A stretch of 64,000 bases of DNA from positions 1,116,001 to 1,180,000 of the forward strand of contig JANUWI010000008.1 of NCBI GenBank assembly GCA_025504975.1, given 5' to 3'. The stretch is from Plenodomus lindquistii. Its lineage: Eukaryota; Ascomycota; Dothideomycetes; Pleosporales; Leptosphaeriaceae. Made by a program: the position numbers and the translations under genes. The notes beneath the pieces were generated by a model. The model was given only the letters and a program-made list of their open reading frames with translations, was not told the DNA's origin and searched no databases. Positions 1 to 11,693 of the stretch are shown piece by piece (the stretch's first letter is position 1; every line of letters starts with the position of its first letter).

Positions 1-1708
1 CAGGCGACAATCTCTTGTGCCTCTTTCTCCGTCTTTCCTAATCCATCCTTAGGCACAACATAGGCTCGCGGGAGCTCACTTGCATGGTCCTTGCTGTAAA
101 CGCCAATGACACCCACATCCTCCACATTGGGATGCGATACCAGAATACCTTCAAGCTCTGCGGGTGGCACCTGGAAGCCCTTGTATTTGATAAGCTCCTT
201 GACGCGATCTGTGATGTAGAAGTTGCCGTTCTTGTCCTGATAACCAACGTCACCAGTCTTGAAGTATCCATCAGCAGTGAGAGCATGGGCTGTACCCTCC
301 GGGTTGTTCAGGTAGCCCTTGAAGACATTTGGACCTTTGATCCAAAGCTCTCCCACCTCGCCCACTGGCATCTCCTTTTCATCGGCAGACATGTATTTTG
401 CAGTCTGATACGGTAACAGAGTGCCTACGGATCCAATGGTCCTGTCCCAATCTTCCCAAGGCTGAGTGTGTGTGGTTGGACTAGTCTCTGACAGGCCATA
501 TCCTTGCTTGACAGGGATATTCAGTCTCTTGTATACTGCGTCCACGAGCTCCCGGGTAAGAGGTGCAGCACCCGAATTCATCATCCTGATGGAGCTGAGA
601 TCGTACTTGGCCACCAAAGGATGCTTGCTCAATAGTAACACAATCGGTGGCACAACGTAGGCGAATGTTATCTTGAGCTCCTGGATGAAGCGACAGAAAT
701 CTTCCAGGTCGAACTTCGGCATAACCACAAGCTGCAGCCCTGAATACAAGCTTTGATGAATCAAACAGGTTAGACCTGTGATGTCAGTATCCGTATTCGA
801 TATCTCCAAACATTCACGCCCGCTCGTGCATGCCTTGAGGTGAGAGCGAATATGAACGTACCATAAATATGAAAAAACGGCAAAAATGCCAGCAGTTTGT
901 CGCCTTCGCCAGTTGGACCACCTGTAGGCTGCAAGTTCCCAGCTTCTGCAGCCTTGATCATCATTGTGTTTGCCACGATATTATGATGTGTGAGCATGAC
1001 ACCCTTGGGATGCCCTGTAGTCCCGGATGAGTACACCAGGAATGCAAGATCCTCCTTAGGGTTGGAAGCTCTCGTTCTCCTGTACTTTGATGATCCAGCG
1101 GTGTTCACGATGCTTGTGAAGTGTTTGACTTTGTATGTCGAGTCTTTTTGATCTCCCATAACGATGACTTTGTCGAGTGGAATACCAACCTTCTTCGCCG
1201 CTTCTTGCGCATTCTTGATGAATGGCAACTGGGTAACGATAGCCCTGGCACCAGAGTCTTTGAGCTGGAATGTGAGCTCTTCGACTGTGTAGTTTGGATT
1301 TGCCGGTGATAAGATGCCCCCGGCCCAGTGACATCCCCATGTTATAGCTGGGGTGTCGATGCAATTTGGTGTATAGAGCGCCAAAACATCGCCCTTTTGC
1401 CAGCCCCAGAGGGCTTTGAGGCCTTTTCCAAATTGAATGGCGGCATCTTTCACCTGGATGTAGGTGTACGAGCGGTTTGTGTATGGGTCCAGATAGATGA
1501 CTTGCGTCCTATGAGCTTGTGGTTCATAGGGTCTACATAGTACAAGGGATTTGGCTGACCTTTGTCATCTGCAAATGGCCTCTCTTTTCTTTCAAAGAGA
1601 AACGCCCACTGCAGCAGACATTAGCAATCTGCAGGCCAGGTATGACGGTGTACTCACGAGATCCTCATCTGGTATTGGCAGGCTAGGGAATCTTGATTCA
1701 GAAGGCAT
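1..1708 (-). CDS. 4-coumarate-CoA-ligase-like acyl-CoA synthetase (3'-truncated by window edge)
   Basis: This is an ANL-superfamily enzyme that adenylates a carboxylic acid and transfers it to CoA. Rebuilt exons on the minus strand are 1708-1658, 1608-1560, 1515-862 and 775 to beyond position 1; three introns of 44-86 bp keep the frame. Visible motifs are the phosphate-binding loop YSSGTTGHPKG, the YGLSETSP motif and the YFKTGDVGY hinge-side motif, in the order expected for 4CL-like proteins. The start at 1708 (MPSESRF) precedes the conserved IPDEDL segment; an upstream in-frame ATG at 1810 is possible. The C-terminus, which would show any peroxisomal signal, lies outside the window. The gene diverges from an acyl-CoA thioesterase with 332 bp between starts. 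The substrate cannot be read from the sequence; fungal relatives act on fatty, aryl or phenylpropanoid acids. Confidence 0.85.
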
Positions 1709-2040
1709 AATTGTGTTAGACCGAGCTTGTAACAATGACTCGGCGTTTCCTGTCAGCCTGTGGGGTGTAGAGCAGCAACATAAGGAGACAGGGGCGAACT
1801 TAAACAGCACAACCAGCGACCTGCTTAACTCCGGGACCTGTTGTTATCGCACGGCTTGCAAAGATGACGATATGGTTGGCTGGGGACCCCACACTTTCTC
1901 CAATCGCCGAGGCTCTTTCTTCTCCCATACTAGCGCCGATTGATCCCTTCCCGAGGTCAACATTCGTCACTTGGGATATCATGCAGCTGTACGGGGCTAC
2001 ACATTAAGTCTTCAGATCTGTTCATTGGCATCTCCATACC
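1709..2040. promoter_or_regulatory. Shared divergent promoter region, acyl-CoA synthetase / thioesterase
   Basis: This 332-bp gap separates two divergently transcribed start codons and must hold both core promoters. I see no strong TATA box. Some or all of 1709-1810 may be coding if the upstream ATG of the synthetase is used. Confidence 0.45.
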
Positions 2041-2991
2041 ATGTCAAGTTGGGCCGAAGCAACGGCGGTGGAGAACGTTTCGGCAAACACATACTCCTGC
2101 AACCTCTTTGATGATTGGTGCATAGGAAGTGGTAGGTTATGAATCTTTGTAGAAGTCGTAATGAGACCAGTATGCTAATTACTCAAAGTGCCAAATGGTG
2201 GCTACGTTACGGGGTGTATACTAGAAGCTGTCAAGACACACTTCAGTACTGCTTTGGCAAAACAGGACCAGCCACATACCATAGCCTTACACGTGGAGTT
2301 CATGCGAAGAACGCAGGTTGGGCCAGCTACCTTCAAGATAGACGATATTAAACTGGGTCGCCAAACTTCCATTGTGCATGTCAGCCTAGAACAAGAGGGG
2401 AGACAAGAAGTCGTCGCTTATGCGACCAACTCGAACATCGACACCGAAACCGGCTTCACCTTTGACACCCAGTACAAGATGTCGCCCCCCGTTCCGCCTG
2501 TCGACCTGACAAAGCTAGCGCAAGATTTAGATCCAGTCTGGAAACGACAAACGGACATGCCATTGTCCAACTTCAGGAGGGCAACAAGAAAAGCCATTTT
2601 CCACTTCCCTCGAAAAGATCAAACGGCGGCAGCTATGGCAGACGAGTGGCTTTGCTGGTCAGATGGCAGCAACTTCACCAACACCTCGGTTGGATTCGTG
2701 GCAGATATGTTCCCACAGATAGTCGAGAAGCTGAAGCGTAAGGAGGAGGGACCGTTTTGGTATCCCACACTGTTGTTGAACCTAGACATCAAGAAATCGC
2801 TACCACCTGGGGGAGTTAAATGGTTGCAGATAAGAGTGGAAATGAAGAGGATCCAGAACGGAAGGATGGATCTCGAGGTGTATGTTCATGATGCTGAAGG
2901 GGAGTTGGTAGCACTGAGCCATCATGTGTGCTTCGTCATAGATGCGTCAAGGAACACAGCCGCGAGGAGGAAGCCAGATGCCAAGATATAG
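2041..2991 (+). CDS. Acyl-CoA thioesterase, double-hotdog (TesB/4HBT_3-like), peroxisomal PTS1
   Basis: This is a predicted thioesterase that hydrolyses acyl-CoA to free acid and CoA. Exons are 2041-2131 and 2189-2991, joined in phase 1 across a 57-bp intron with acceptor CAAAG; the product is 297 residues. The first hotdog carries PNGGYVTGCIL and the HVEFMRRTQVGPA strand; the second carries DEWLCWSDG and the conserved end of the fold. The last three residues are Ala-Lys-Ile, a PTS1 variant known from Candida peroxisomal enzymes, so import into peroxisomes is inferred. ATG 2041 was chosen because it opens the exon that splices in frame to the NGGY motif. Its divergent neighbour is an acyl-CoA synthetase, so the two could form and break CoA thioesters in the same compartment. 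Confidence 0.82.
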
Positions 2992-3377
2992 ACATATATA
3001 CCAGAGCGGCACTCATGCAATTTGCACTTTGGCTGACGCATGAACGAACTTCTTTGAAGGTGCGAACTAAAAATCCAAACACAAGGGGATGGAGTAAATA
3101 AAGCTCTCTTGATAATCGATAGCTTTTGATACAACATGTAATCGGGGGGCTGTGAATGCCAGGAGTCTTGGACACGGGATTCATACGGATGCGATTTTGG
3201 TGTTGGCCTCACCGTCGTAGTCCGCTTGAATGTTACTGTCTCGATGAATTTTCAAAACGCGTTAGTGGCTGCTTACACTTAGTTTCTTGGCGGCCGCACC
3301 AACGCCCACAGCCGAGCCCAAATTACATTGCACTTCGAAAACCATCGACGACCCACGACAACATCACCACCGTCACG
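2992..3377. other. Intergenic: thioesterase 3' end and eL36 promoter
   Basis: 386 bp without a supported ORF. It holds the 3' UTR of the thioesterase and the promoter and 5' UTR of the ribosomal protein gene. I see no RNA gene or repeat. Confidence 0.5.
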
Positions 3378-3955
3378 ATGCCGAAGGAAGTCAAACAGAA
3401 GTCTGGCCTCATCGTCGGCCTGAACGCTGGCCACAGTACGTTCCAATCGCCTGCCGCCGTCGATACTGGCGACTCGCTGCGCAGCGGAAAATCTGTCGAT
3501 GGACGCTAATTCGATCAATAGAGGTCACCCCGAGGACTCCCGCCCCCAGGATCTCCAGGAGGAAGGGTTTCCTGTCTAAGCGCACTGCCTTCGTCCGCGA
3601 CATCACCCGCGAGGTTGCTGGGTACGTTCCACCTCAACCCCAGAAAGGCTGCACCGGGGGCCTCCCTCGATTTATGCAAACAACGAGCTAACGTGCCCAC
3701 CTACAGCCTTGCTCCCTACGAGAAGCGTGTCATCGAACTCATCCGAAACTCCAAGGACAAGCGTGCCCGTCGTCTGGCGAAGAAGAGGGTACGTCTCTCA
3801 CCACTTCACAACACAACCTCGACTTCTCTGAGATTGCGACAAACGTTCTGTGGACATACACTAACACTTTGCAGCTCGGTACCTTCGGCCGCGCGAAGAG
3901 AAAGGTTGAGGAGATGACCAACGTCATCGCCGAGTCAAGGCGCGCCGGTCACTAG
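3378..3955 (+). CDS. RPL36: 60S ribosomal protein eL36
   Basis: This encodes ribosomal protein eL36 of the large subunit. Four exons, 3378-3435, 3522-3621, 3707-3788 and 3875-3955, splice in frame at canonical GT-AG sites into about 106 residues. Diagnostic segments are GLIVGLNAGHK, a basic SRRKGFLSKRT stretch, FVRDITREVAG, LAPYEKRVIELI, SKDKRARRLAKKR and LGTFGRAKRKVEEM. These align throughout with human and yeast eL36. Several short introns in a ribosomal protein gene are usual in filamentous fungi. The ATG at 3378 is the only start giving the conserved N-terminus MPKEVKQKSG. The gene faces the PITH gene tail to tail, about 600 bp away. Confidence 0.96.
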
Positions 3956-4562
3956 ATGGTTCATGAAAGGTGGATGAAGCATATGGCGACGACCGAGATT
4001 CCGGTTCTTCCTGGGCGTTGACTCTTTTCACACATGACGGCTCGACACGAATTCGACACGTCACACAACATATCCCAAAAAGGATGGCACTTATCGGAGT
4101 ATGGCAATGAACGTTTCAAGGTTCACGTACCTAGCAGTGTCACTCAAAATTATGAATGTGACGATTGGTTCACGCCAACGACTTCCCCCGCTTGCCGTAC
4201 GCACTGGTGAAGGGTGACTTAACACAGTAGATGCATTGTAGCTACCAGCACGGATGTCAAATTCCAAGTTTGTCCACTATTCATGGCTTACTTTGGGCCG
4301 AGAAGTGCTTAAATTGAAACGCGCCTTACTTGGTGACGAGACCGCTTCTGCAGTGCTCATCATTTGTTTGAGCATGGCTAGGAGCGGGGGTGCAGACATA
4401 TCCGTTTGATGGCAGCGCTTTTGCTGTTCACAGATGTAATTGATGAGATTACTTCTTGACTTTTCCTGAGTCACAATGCTTGTGCTAGAGAGCACGTCAG
4501 ATAGCACCACCTCACGAATCACACAGTACGAAATGCTGGACCTCGAGGTCCCAGTCTATTGC
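3956..4562. other. Convergent intergenic region (3' UTRs of eL36 and PITH gene)
   Basis: 607 bp between two convergent genes with no conserved ORF; an 81-codon minus-strand ORF here has no recognisable features. It most likely holds the two 3' UTRs. Confidence 0.5.
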
Positions 4563-5680
4563 TCAGTCGTCTTGGCCAATCTTCTCCAACTTCCCAATTT
4601 CCCGCTTCTCTCCAGTCTCGCCTATAAAGCGTATCCTATCTATGCGCGTCCTCTCGTTGTCACCATCGGCATCGGCGACGAAGATGACCATTGAGTAGAC
4701 ATTCTGGAACTTGACAAATCTCAGTTCCAGCTTGGCTGTTGCAGTCTCCTTGTCCCAATCTGACTCCTTGAGCTCAATAGTCTGCGTCGCTGGGACATCC
4801 TCCGCCTCCTCAAAGCCTAGGTTGTGCTGGCGATTGGTCCAAATATGGATCGTCCTCGGCCGAAGTGGCGCTTCATCGTCATCTTCGTCATCTGATACAC
4901 AGGAGGTGATGTGAATGGTATGGACTTTTAGATTTGCGGTGAAGGGGACGTAGAGCATGAGCTGATCATCAACGTCGCTCTCAATCCAGTCTTTGCTGCC
5001 CTCTGAGCCTGATGCTGTTCCCTTGCCCTTCTTTAGCGCGGATGGCTGGGATGTCTCGAAGAGCGTCCGAACACCGCCAAAGGCACTGTCTGCATTGAGG
5101 AGGTCCAGACCTCGAACATCGACGGTATCTGTGACATCGCCGTATCCTCGAGGAAGCGCGGCTCCCCGCCAGCCAGCGCCACCGCTTGAGCTTGCCTCGC
5201 CGAAGCCTCCGGAGCCGCCACCATCGTTCTCTGCTTCGGCTGCGAGCTTCTTGATGGCCTCTGAGAGCTGTTGAGGGTTGGATCCACCGTATTTGTTGAC
5301 TTGCTGGTTGTTCTTGAAGACGATGAAGGTCGGGGTGCTAATTGGATTGTGTCAGTTGTTGGTCATTGCGAGCAGCATGTAAGGAGTCGTACTTTGTGAT
5401 GTTGTAGCTTTGCGCAATCTGTGCCTGTTTCACTGCGCTGACTTTGGCGAATGTGACCCTGTTCGCTCTTGACAGTTGGCTAGCTAGCTTCTCGTATACA
5501 GGTGCAATCGCAGTGCTCGACGTGTTGTTCTCATTGTAGACTGTGATGCACACATCAGCATGGGCGGTTTGTTTGGTGTATCGGGACTGGGGTTTCCGTA
5601 CAATTGACTACAACAATACGCGACGACGACAACAGCGAACTGAGTTGTCCTGGAGACGAGATCTCGACGGGGCCAGACAT
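4563..5680 (-). CDS. Thioredoxin-fold/PITH-domain protein (TXNL1-like) lacking the CxxC motif
   Basis: Exons on the minus strand are 5680-5602, 5540-5393 and 5337-4563, giving 333 residues. Residues 1-105 follow the thioredoxin fold: a VVVNFY strand, IAPVYEKLA helix and the TPTFIVFKN segment with the cis-proline. The second half (about 170-320) is a PITH domain (formerly DUF1000), as in human TXNL1, which binds the 26S proteasome. After VVVNFY, where family members read ADWCGPCK, this protein reads NENNTSST, so both redox cysteines are replaced. The splice junctions on either side are canonical and the alignment has no gap, so a missed exon is unlikely. A redox-inactive, probably binding-only role is inferred. 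The gene diverges from the UBX gene, another ubiquitin-system protein. Confidence 0.88.
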
Positions 5681-6329
5681 GTTGGTGGGTATGCAGAGCG
5701 CGTGTTGTTGTGGAGTCGGGGTCTTGTACACAAGAGGACCCCGAGAGAGAGATTCTGGTGGGGGCGGGGATCTAGCGGTGCCGTCACTGACCGACGCTGT
5801 TCTGACAGGCGGCAGCCACAACACCACTGCAGCAAAACGAAGCTTCCAGAACAACGTCGCGAACCGGAACGCAGAAAGCAAAGCTGCGAGTCCAGCTGCC
5901 AGGACTGCCCAACAATACTTGGGCACTTCAAGGCCAACGCCTCGACATTCGTACCACCACGCGTCTTGTCATCTCGGCAACACCAGCTTCAGACTCACTG
6001 CATGATACCATAAACTCCAGACACGAGACTTTATACTCTTTGCCACTGCCCTGCGGAAGCGGTAAGCGCCCCCTTCGGCGTGCGCCGTTTGCGACCTTGT
6101 ACAAGGCCAGTTCCTAATCGAACTCCATGGCAGGTCCAAACAACCTCCTCCTTAGTTTTCCTGAAGCAAGGCTCCTCCATATCGCCAGTCTAATCCTCCT
6201 GGTAGAGCGCAGCGACGCAACCCGGAGGGTGCACCGGTGGGACTGTTGGTATACGCGCGCCATATTGCTTGCCAACGCTCCAGCTGTTTTCCTTCTCGCC
6301 CACGGCCTCTACAGGGTGTTCTGGACGTG
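5681..6329. promoter_or_regulatory. Shared divergent promoter, PITH gene / UBX gene
   Basis: About 650 bp between divergent start codons. ORFs here are shadows without family features. It must carry both promoters and 5' UTRs; no specific site can be assigned with confidence. Confidence 0.45.
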
Positions 6330-8008
6330 ATGTCACATGTTGTGGTATTCAACTCGTACGCGAGGACCGTCAAGATTCCGACTACCCCAGTCAAGTACTT
6401 GACCGAGGTGCGCGATGAGGCTTGTCAGAAGCTTGGAGTCAACAAGGACCAGTATACGCTCAAGTATGCCACCGGCTAGTTAACGCAGGGATCGCAATAC
6501 TGACTTGGTCGTCCAGGTACAACAACAAGCCAATTCCGCTTTCCCAGCAGATACGACTCGCAAACCTCCCTCAAGGCGCTCGATTAGAACTCGTCCAAGC
6601 CTCGCGGTCGCCTACGGTCATATCGGTAGCCCTCCAGCTACCAAAATCTCGTCTTACACAGAAGTTTGCCAGCAACACTTCGTTATGGGAGATCCTCCGA
6701 TATTTCGAGAGCGGCAATGGAGCGAACTACAATTTCACGCAGCGCGGAGTACCAGAGATGAACGGGGGAGAATCAGGAGCAGGCAGGCTGAACTACGAAA
6801 TGCCTGTCATCACGGTCATGCCGAGTCATAAGGAACAGTCTACGTTTGTCGACTTACAGCAGACGCTTAGTCAGCTCGGCTTCGACAGCGGATCAGCCTT
6901 GCTGAAGTTGACGTTCAAGAATAGCGGCATGCCTTTGGAAGAGGCCATGACACAAATTACACAATACTTCAAGACCGAGGAACCGGCAGCAGCAAGCTCG
7001 GAGGGTGCACATGCAGCGACAACATCACAGCAATCATCTATACCAGATCCTGACAAGGCGGCCCCAGAGGCTGCAGAGACGGTTGCCGGCGAGACTGTCC
7101 GGAACGATGAGCCAGATCCCGACCCAGAGCCCATCCAGGTGGATAAGAAGCCAGCCTCTGTGTCGACGACAGAGCCTGAGGTGTCCACTGAAAATCCCGC
7201 AACAAACAACATTGAGAATATATTTCCAGCTGCAGCTTTGGCAGCAGCCACTACCACCGGCTCTTCTGCACCACTTGAGACATCAAACGTTTCGTCTAAA
7301 TCCCCAGCGCGCTCTTCACCACAACCTCGTAATGTTCAGATCTTCTCCGCTTCAACATCATCAACGCCTCAAGCCGCTCGAAGCGATTTCAACGAGAGCG
7401 ATTACCTACCCACTGTCGAGCACGCAAAGTCACACCAAGCTGCACTGCTTACTAAACAGCGGAATACACGCCTACTATCAGACAAAGAGCTTGAAGAGCA
7501 AGAAAAGGTCAGACAAGAAAAGATCAATAGTGCAGCCGAGAAGGGTGGTGCGCTTCGAATACGCATGCCTGATGGGACATTGATTCAGATGAACTTCACC
7601 AAGGAAGACACCGCGGATGCCCTCTACGAGTTTGTCAAGGGCTTCCTTGAGAAGAAGAACGAGCCCTTCAAACTTAATTACACAAGCCCAACAGGACGTC
7701 TGGTTCTTATACCGCAAGATCACAAGCGTCTTATTCAAGATTTGCGGTTTTTCAACAACGAGCTCATCACATTCCAATGGGCAGACAATGCCAGTGCAGA
7801 AGCCCGCGCGTCTCGCAAGACGCTGGCAGATGAGTGGCAGGCTCAGGCGCAGACTCTAAAGGTGGAGGAACCAGCAGTACCGGAGTCTGCTGGTCCGGCG
7901 AAGGGTCTGACTGTTGCGGAGGGCAAGAGGAAGGCCGTGATGAGCTCAGAGGAGAAGGAGAGTAAGCTGAAGAGCTTACTAGGTAAAGGCTTTTTTAAAA
8001 AGAAGTAG
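6330..8008 (+). CDS. UBX-domain protein of TUG/ASPL/Ubx4 type
   Basis: This is a predicted Cdc48/p97 cofactor. Exons are 6330-6463 and 6517-8008, joined by a 53-bp intron (donor GTATGC, acceptor CCAG); the product is 541 residues. Residues 1-80 form a TUG-type ubiquitin-like domain ending in YTLKYNNKPIPL and IRLANLPQGARLEL, close to the human ASPL segment with the same spacing. The middle is low-complexity and rich in Ala, Pro, Glu and Ser. The UBX domain lies at about 385-465 (RIRMPDGTLIQMNF onward, with the FFNNELITFQW end). The C-terminus is lysine-rich. ATG 6330 is chosen because it starts the ubiquitin-like fold. Family knowledge suggests a role in Cdc48-dependent degradation or membrane traffic; the exact pathway is not visible. 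Confidence 0.88.
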
Positions 8009-9241
8009 TCGTGAATGGCGGTGACGTGGTGGGTGGATGTAGCATAGATACGGCATTCAATTCAGCACAGCGGGTTTTTTGCTTCGATAATAGCATAATG
8101 AACACGAGAAGCATTTCGAGATGAATGGTAGAGAACTTTATGTTCTTGATTTTCGGTTGGCGTGGTTCGCTGGTGTTGTCAGCTTCCGAATTCTGCTGGG
8201 AATAAATTTGTACTGATTATGATGCAGTCCATGGGCTAGATTCATAGGCTAGAAGGAACCGGGTGATCGATAGCAGGTTGTCCCAACGTTTGTTAAGTAT
8301 GCAAGCACACACTTCTTTTTTGGGTCTCATTCCAGATGTGCAGTAGACCCATTCGGCAGACGGTCAAAACATCGTGACTTAGTTACACATAGTAATTGAC
8401 AAATACATCTTGATACTCAGTACCGACCCATACATGGTTCACTCAAGATTCCTCAGTCAGCAAAGCCGCCTGATGCTGATGAATCCTCACACATTGTCCA
8501 ACATCGCGTTTAAGCATGGAAGGATAGATCTGCAAGGTGATGCCTGCATTTGAAGTCCTCGCCAACACCATCACACAGCGTCTAAGATGATTCAGGGTTG
8601 CCTCAGGATAGGTGGAATCTTGTCCAGAGACAAGGAGACCCTACACGTCTTGGGACTTGACAAACAGGGCACTCGAGGATGAATGTGGACATTCGATTGA
8701 AGCGCGCCTTGCGACACTACACTTGTGCTCGACTCCACGCAACGCGCCAAGTGCAGCATTATGTCTTGGACGGTGGCGTCTGCTTGAGCAGCGCGACAGG
8801 ACGGAATGCAGCTCTTGACTGGCTGCACGCTCTTCACAACAGGTTCATAGTCATGCATGTGGTTATGTCCGACCTTTTTCCAGCGAGTGCGCCACTAAAA
8901 GCAGACGCACCCGCAAAGTGTATATGGTCGGTTTTGCAATATGTTCAATCTGGGACGTCGGTGACACTTGTGACAATCATAGCATGTGAATTGTCAAGCA
9001 ACCGGGGAAACGGACTACCAACGTCTGCCGCACAAAGAATAGAAGAGGTATCCAGGTCGCGATCAAATTTATGGTGATGATTCACTAGCGTCGGCGGCAT
9101 GGATTCTCCGAACGGCCGGAGGAAAAACTTAGCAAAAGCTGGACAGACACCGTGGGCTCTCTTCTTCCTTCCATGGCCGCTGATGATACTCAATATTACA
9201 TATGATAGGAAGAGAATGATGCGGCATTGCTGCAACTGATC

Positions 9242-9849
9242 TCAACTATAACAAGGACTCTGAGGCCTGTCCCCGCTGCGCGGCTTGCGCAAGCGACCGT
9301 TGGACGACACCTGCACAACTTGCAAATTGTAACAGTCGGAGCTTTGAAACAACGACGATTGCAGGAGCGCAGGTTCTTCCACCACTTGTCGCGTCTGGGT
9401 CGCTTCGATCCAAACTCTCCGTGACCGTCTCATCATGGCCTCCAGTCGGGTCGCGTCTATTTGTGGCGGCGTAGGACGAACCGGTTGAGTTGATTCTTGT
9501 TTCGACACTTCATGCGATGAAAGCATCTCAGGCGGACCAGAAACGCCGGATATGCGTCAACGGTGGTTGTCGTCCCGTGCGTATGTCGAGAGTCGTTTGC
9601 AGAGCTAGACGGAGACGTTGAGACCTCAGGCTGCACGTATTCGTTGTAACGGCCCGCTCCAGCTCACCTGCTCAAGGTTTCCTGACCGTGCTCCTCCTGG
9701 AACCAATCCCCATTGACATCCATAGCCTTGCGAGAAATCTGCAGCAAGTGGTCGACAACATGGAGTGGATACAGGTACCTGGAGCTCCATACAAACCGTC
9801 CAGCATCTTCCTCTGTACCCACCCACTTTCGAGCCACCTCCATCATCAC
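9242..9849 (-). pseudogene. Possible unrecognised or decayed minus-strand exons
   Basis: On the minus strand, a 61-codon open stretch at 9849-9667 follows a CAG acceptor (cgtcag) and ends at a strong donor GTGAGC. Its composition is protein-like, with segments such as VARKWVGTEEDAG and LHVVDHLLQISRKAMDV. Downstream, another open frame at 9526-9242 carries RPTPPQIDATRLEAMM and VWIEATQTRQ. The link between the two would need to cross a region with stops in each frame. I do not recognise a family. It could be a real low-expression gene, a relic or chance. Confidence 0.2.
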
Positions 9850-11671
9850 CTGACGTCGATGAGCCACAAACTTGTATCACCCATGTCAATATCATTATCT
9901 TGCCTTAACATCACGAAACTTATCATCACGATAATGACACTATAATCGTGGCATCTCACTCTAGAGTCTAGACATTCAGTCGCCCAAATCCAACGCCATG
10001 CGTTACTTCAATTGCGATCTTCCCTGTGTGCACATCCAAGCCTGAGATCTGCTGGATCGGCACAATACGATGAACTGCCTAGCCGTCTACGGACCGTGAG
10101 CAGCTTCCGCGGACCCTTACGCTACACCTATATGTGCCGACTAAAGGCCGGCCGGAGGAGGAAGACGCCAGGTGAACAATGTGACGATGGCTCGAGAGCG
10201 TTCGCCGGACATTGATGGTTGTCCGACGGTCAGACCATGTGCCTTGCTATGAGGCACTGGATCTTCGTAGACATGTGAAAGGTCGACGACAACGAAACAC
10301 CGCACTGTATAATCCATATCTTAATGCCGCTGGCAAAATCTCGAAAGAATCCATAGATGTTTCATGACCAACGTTGTCCCGTTTGCGTGGGGTATACCTG
10401 GCGGGCCCTTATCAGCCACACCGCAACTGTGGTTGCATGAGACTGTTCACCAAGTGGTGGTCCAAGAACGTGGGCCTCTTATCAGGCCACCTGAAGGATC
10501 CAGCTCCAGCGTTGACCGATACCGCGGCCCCAGAACGGGCCTTCGTGGTTTGCCACTTACCACAGAAATCTAAGCAAGGCGATGCGTGCCGACCTTTTCT
10601 AAACCGCACGTGGACCTCCGAAGAGTCTGAGGTGCGTACCTGGCCAAGGGCCGTCCTTGCTCAGCTATCACACAGCATGAACCTGAGCGTGCATCTAGCA
10701 CTTGCAGCCAGCATCATTGTGGGGAAACATTCCAGAAGCACAGCGTCAGGGACCAGTCGTGCGGCTGTCGGGAGATTGCAAACGAGCGTGACCCTGCTCG
10801 AGCATGATGCGAATTTCGTTTGAAGGGCTTCAACAACCGTGCTCAAGCCACGGCGAGGTGGCATCAGCGATCTTGCAACTGCCCGATCGAGTGACATAGC
10901 CGCGGTCAGTGCCAACTTAGCCATGGCGAACTGCCGCAGCTTGACGGTTCCAGAAGAGAGTGCTGGGTGACGCCGGCATCGAGCTTGATTATGCCGGTAC
11001 GTAAAGCGTGGCATGTGTTTCAGTCACATATGATACACATCAAAGGTCGATATTTGTAACAGAGAGCATGTGCAAATTGTCATGCTGCGGGGGCATTGGC
11101 CCAATGCCGTCCTCAACACGGAATGGCAGCGTCGGGCCGCGGGATAGCGGAGGAAAACGCAGGAACGCGAGAGGCTCAGCAAATGGAAAAGATTTGTTCG
11201 ACGAGCCGGCTGTCTTGACAGTCTTTCCGCTGAGGATCTAACGAGTCAAAAGCGAGGGTAGCGCATTGATGGTTGAAGTATGGATGACCGGGACCAGCCA
11301 CAACCCCGCCAGTCTGGAAAACTTCCTCGAATGGACGAAGATCAGGGCCCCCAAGGTCTCGACATGTGGAAGGGCTGAATGAGTGGAGAAGACATGACAG
11401 TGTGTGGAGCTAGTCGAGGAAGCTATGCGCTTCCCCGGTGCCGGTTGAGTGGCCGCTCACGCTATCAGTCACGGACTCACGGCCCTACCTGGAGCCAGAG
11501 CGATTCAGGTCCCTGTTGGGTTGCCAGGAAGCCCCACTACCCTGAACTTTCGAGAAGTAGTGGATATGGGCAAGACGAGTCACAGATACTGAGAGCGTAC
11601 CGGGAAGGGTCCGCAAGACTGCGAGTTACTCGTCGTTCAGGCTGCTTTTTCGTGGCCGCGATAAGCCAGCA

Positions 11672-11693
11672 TGTTGTTGTTGTTATTGTTGTG
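11672..11693. repeat. GTT microsatellite
   Basis: Imperfect trinucleotide repeat of GTT with one GTTATT interruption, in the gene-poor region. Confidence 0.8.

Noticed and set aside
10374..10823. 149-codon plus-strand ORF in the gene-free region
   Set aside because: No recognisable motif, and its composition resembles the shadow ORFs in the same area.
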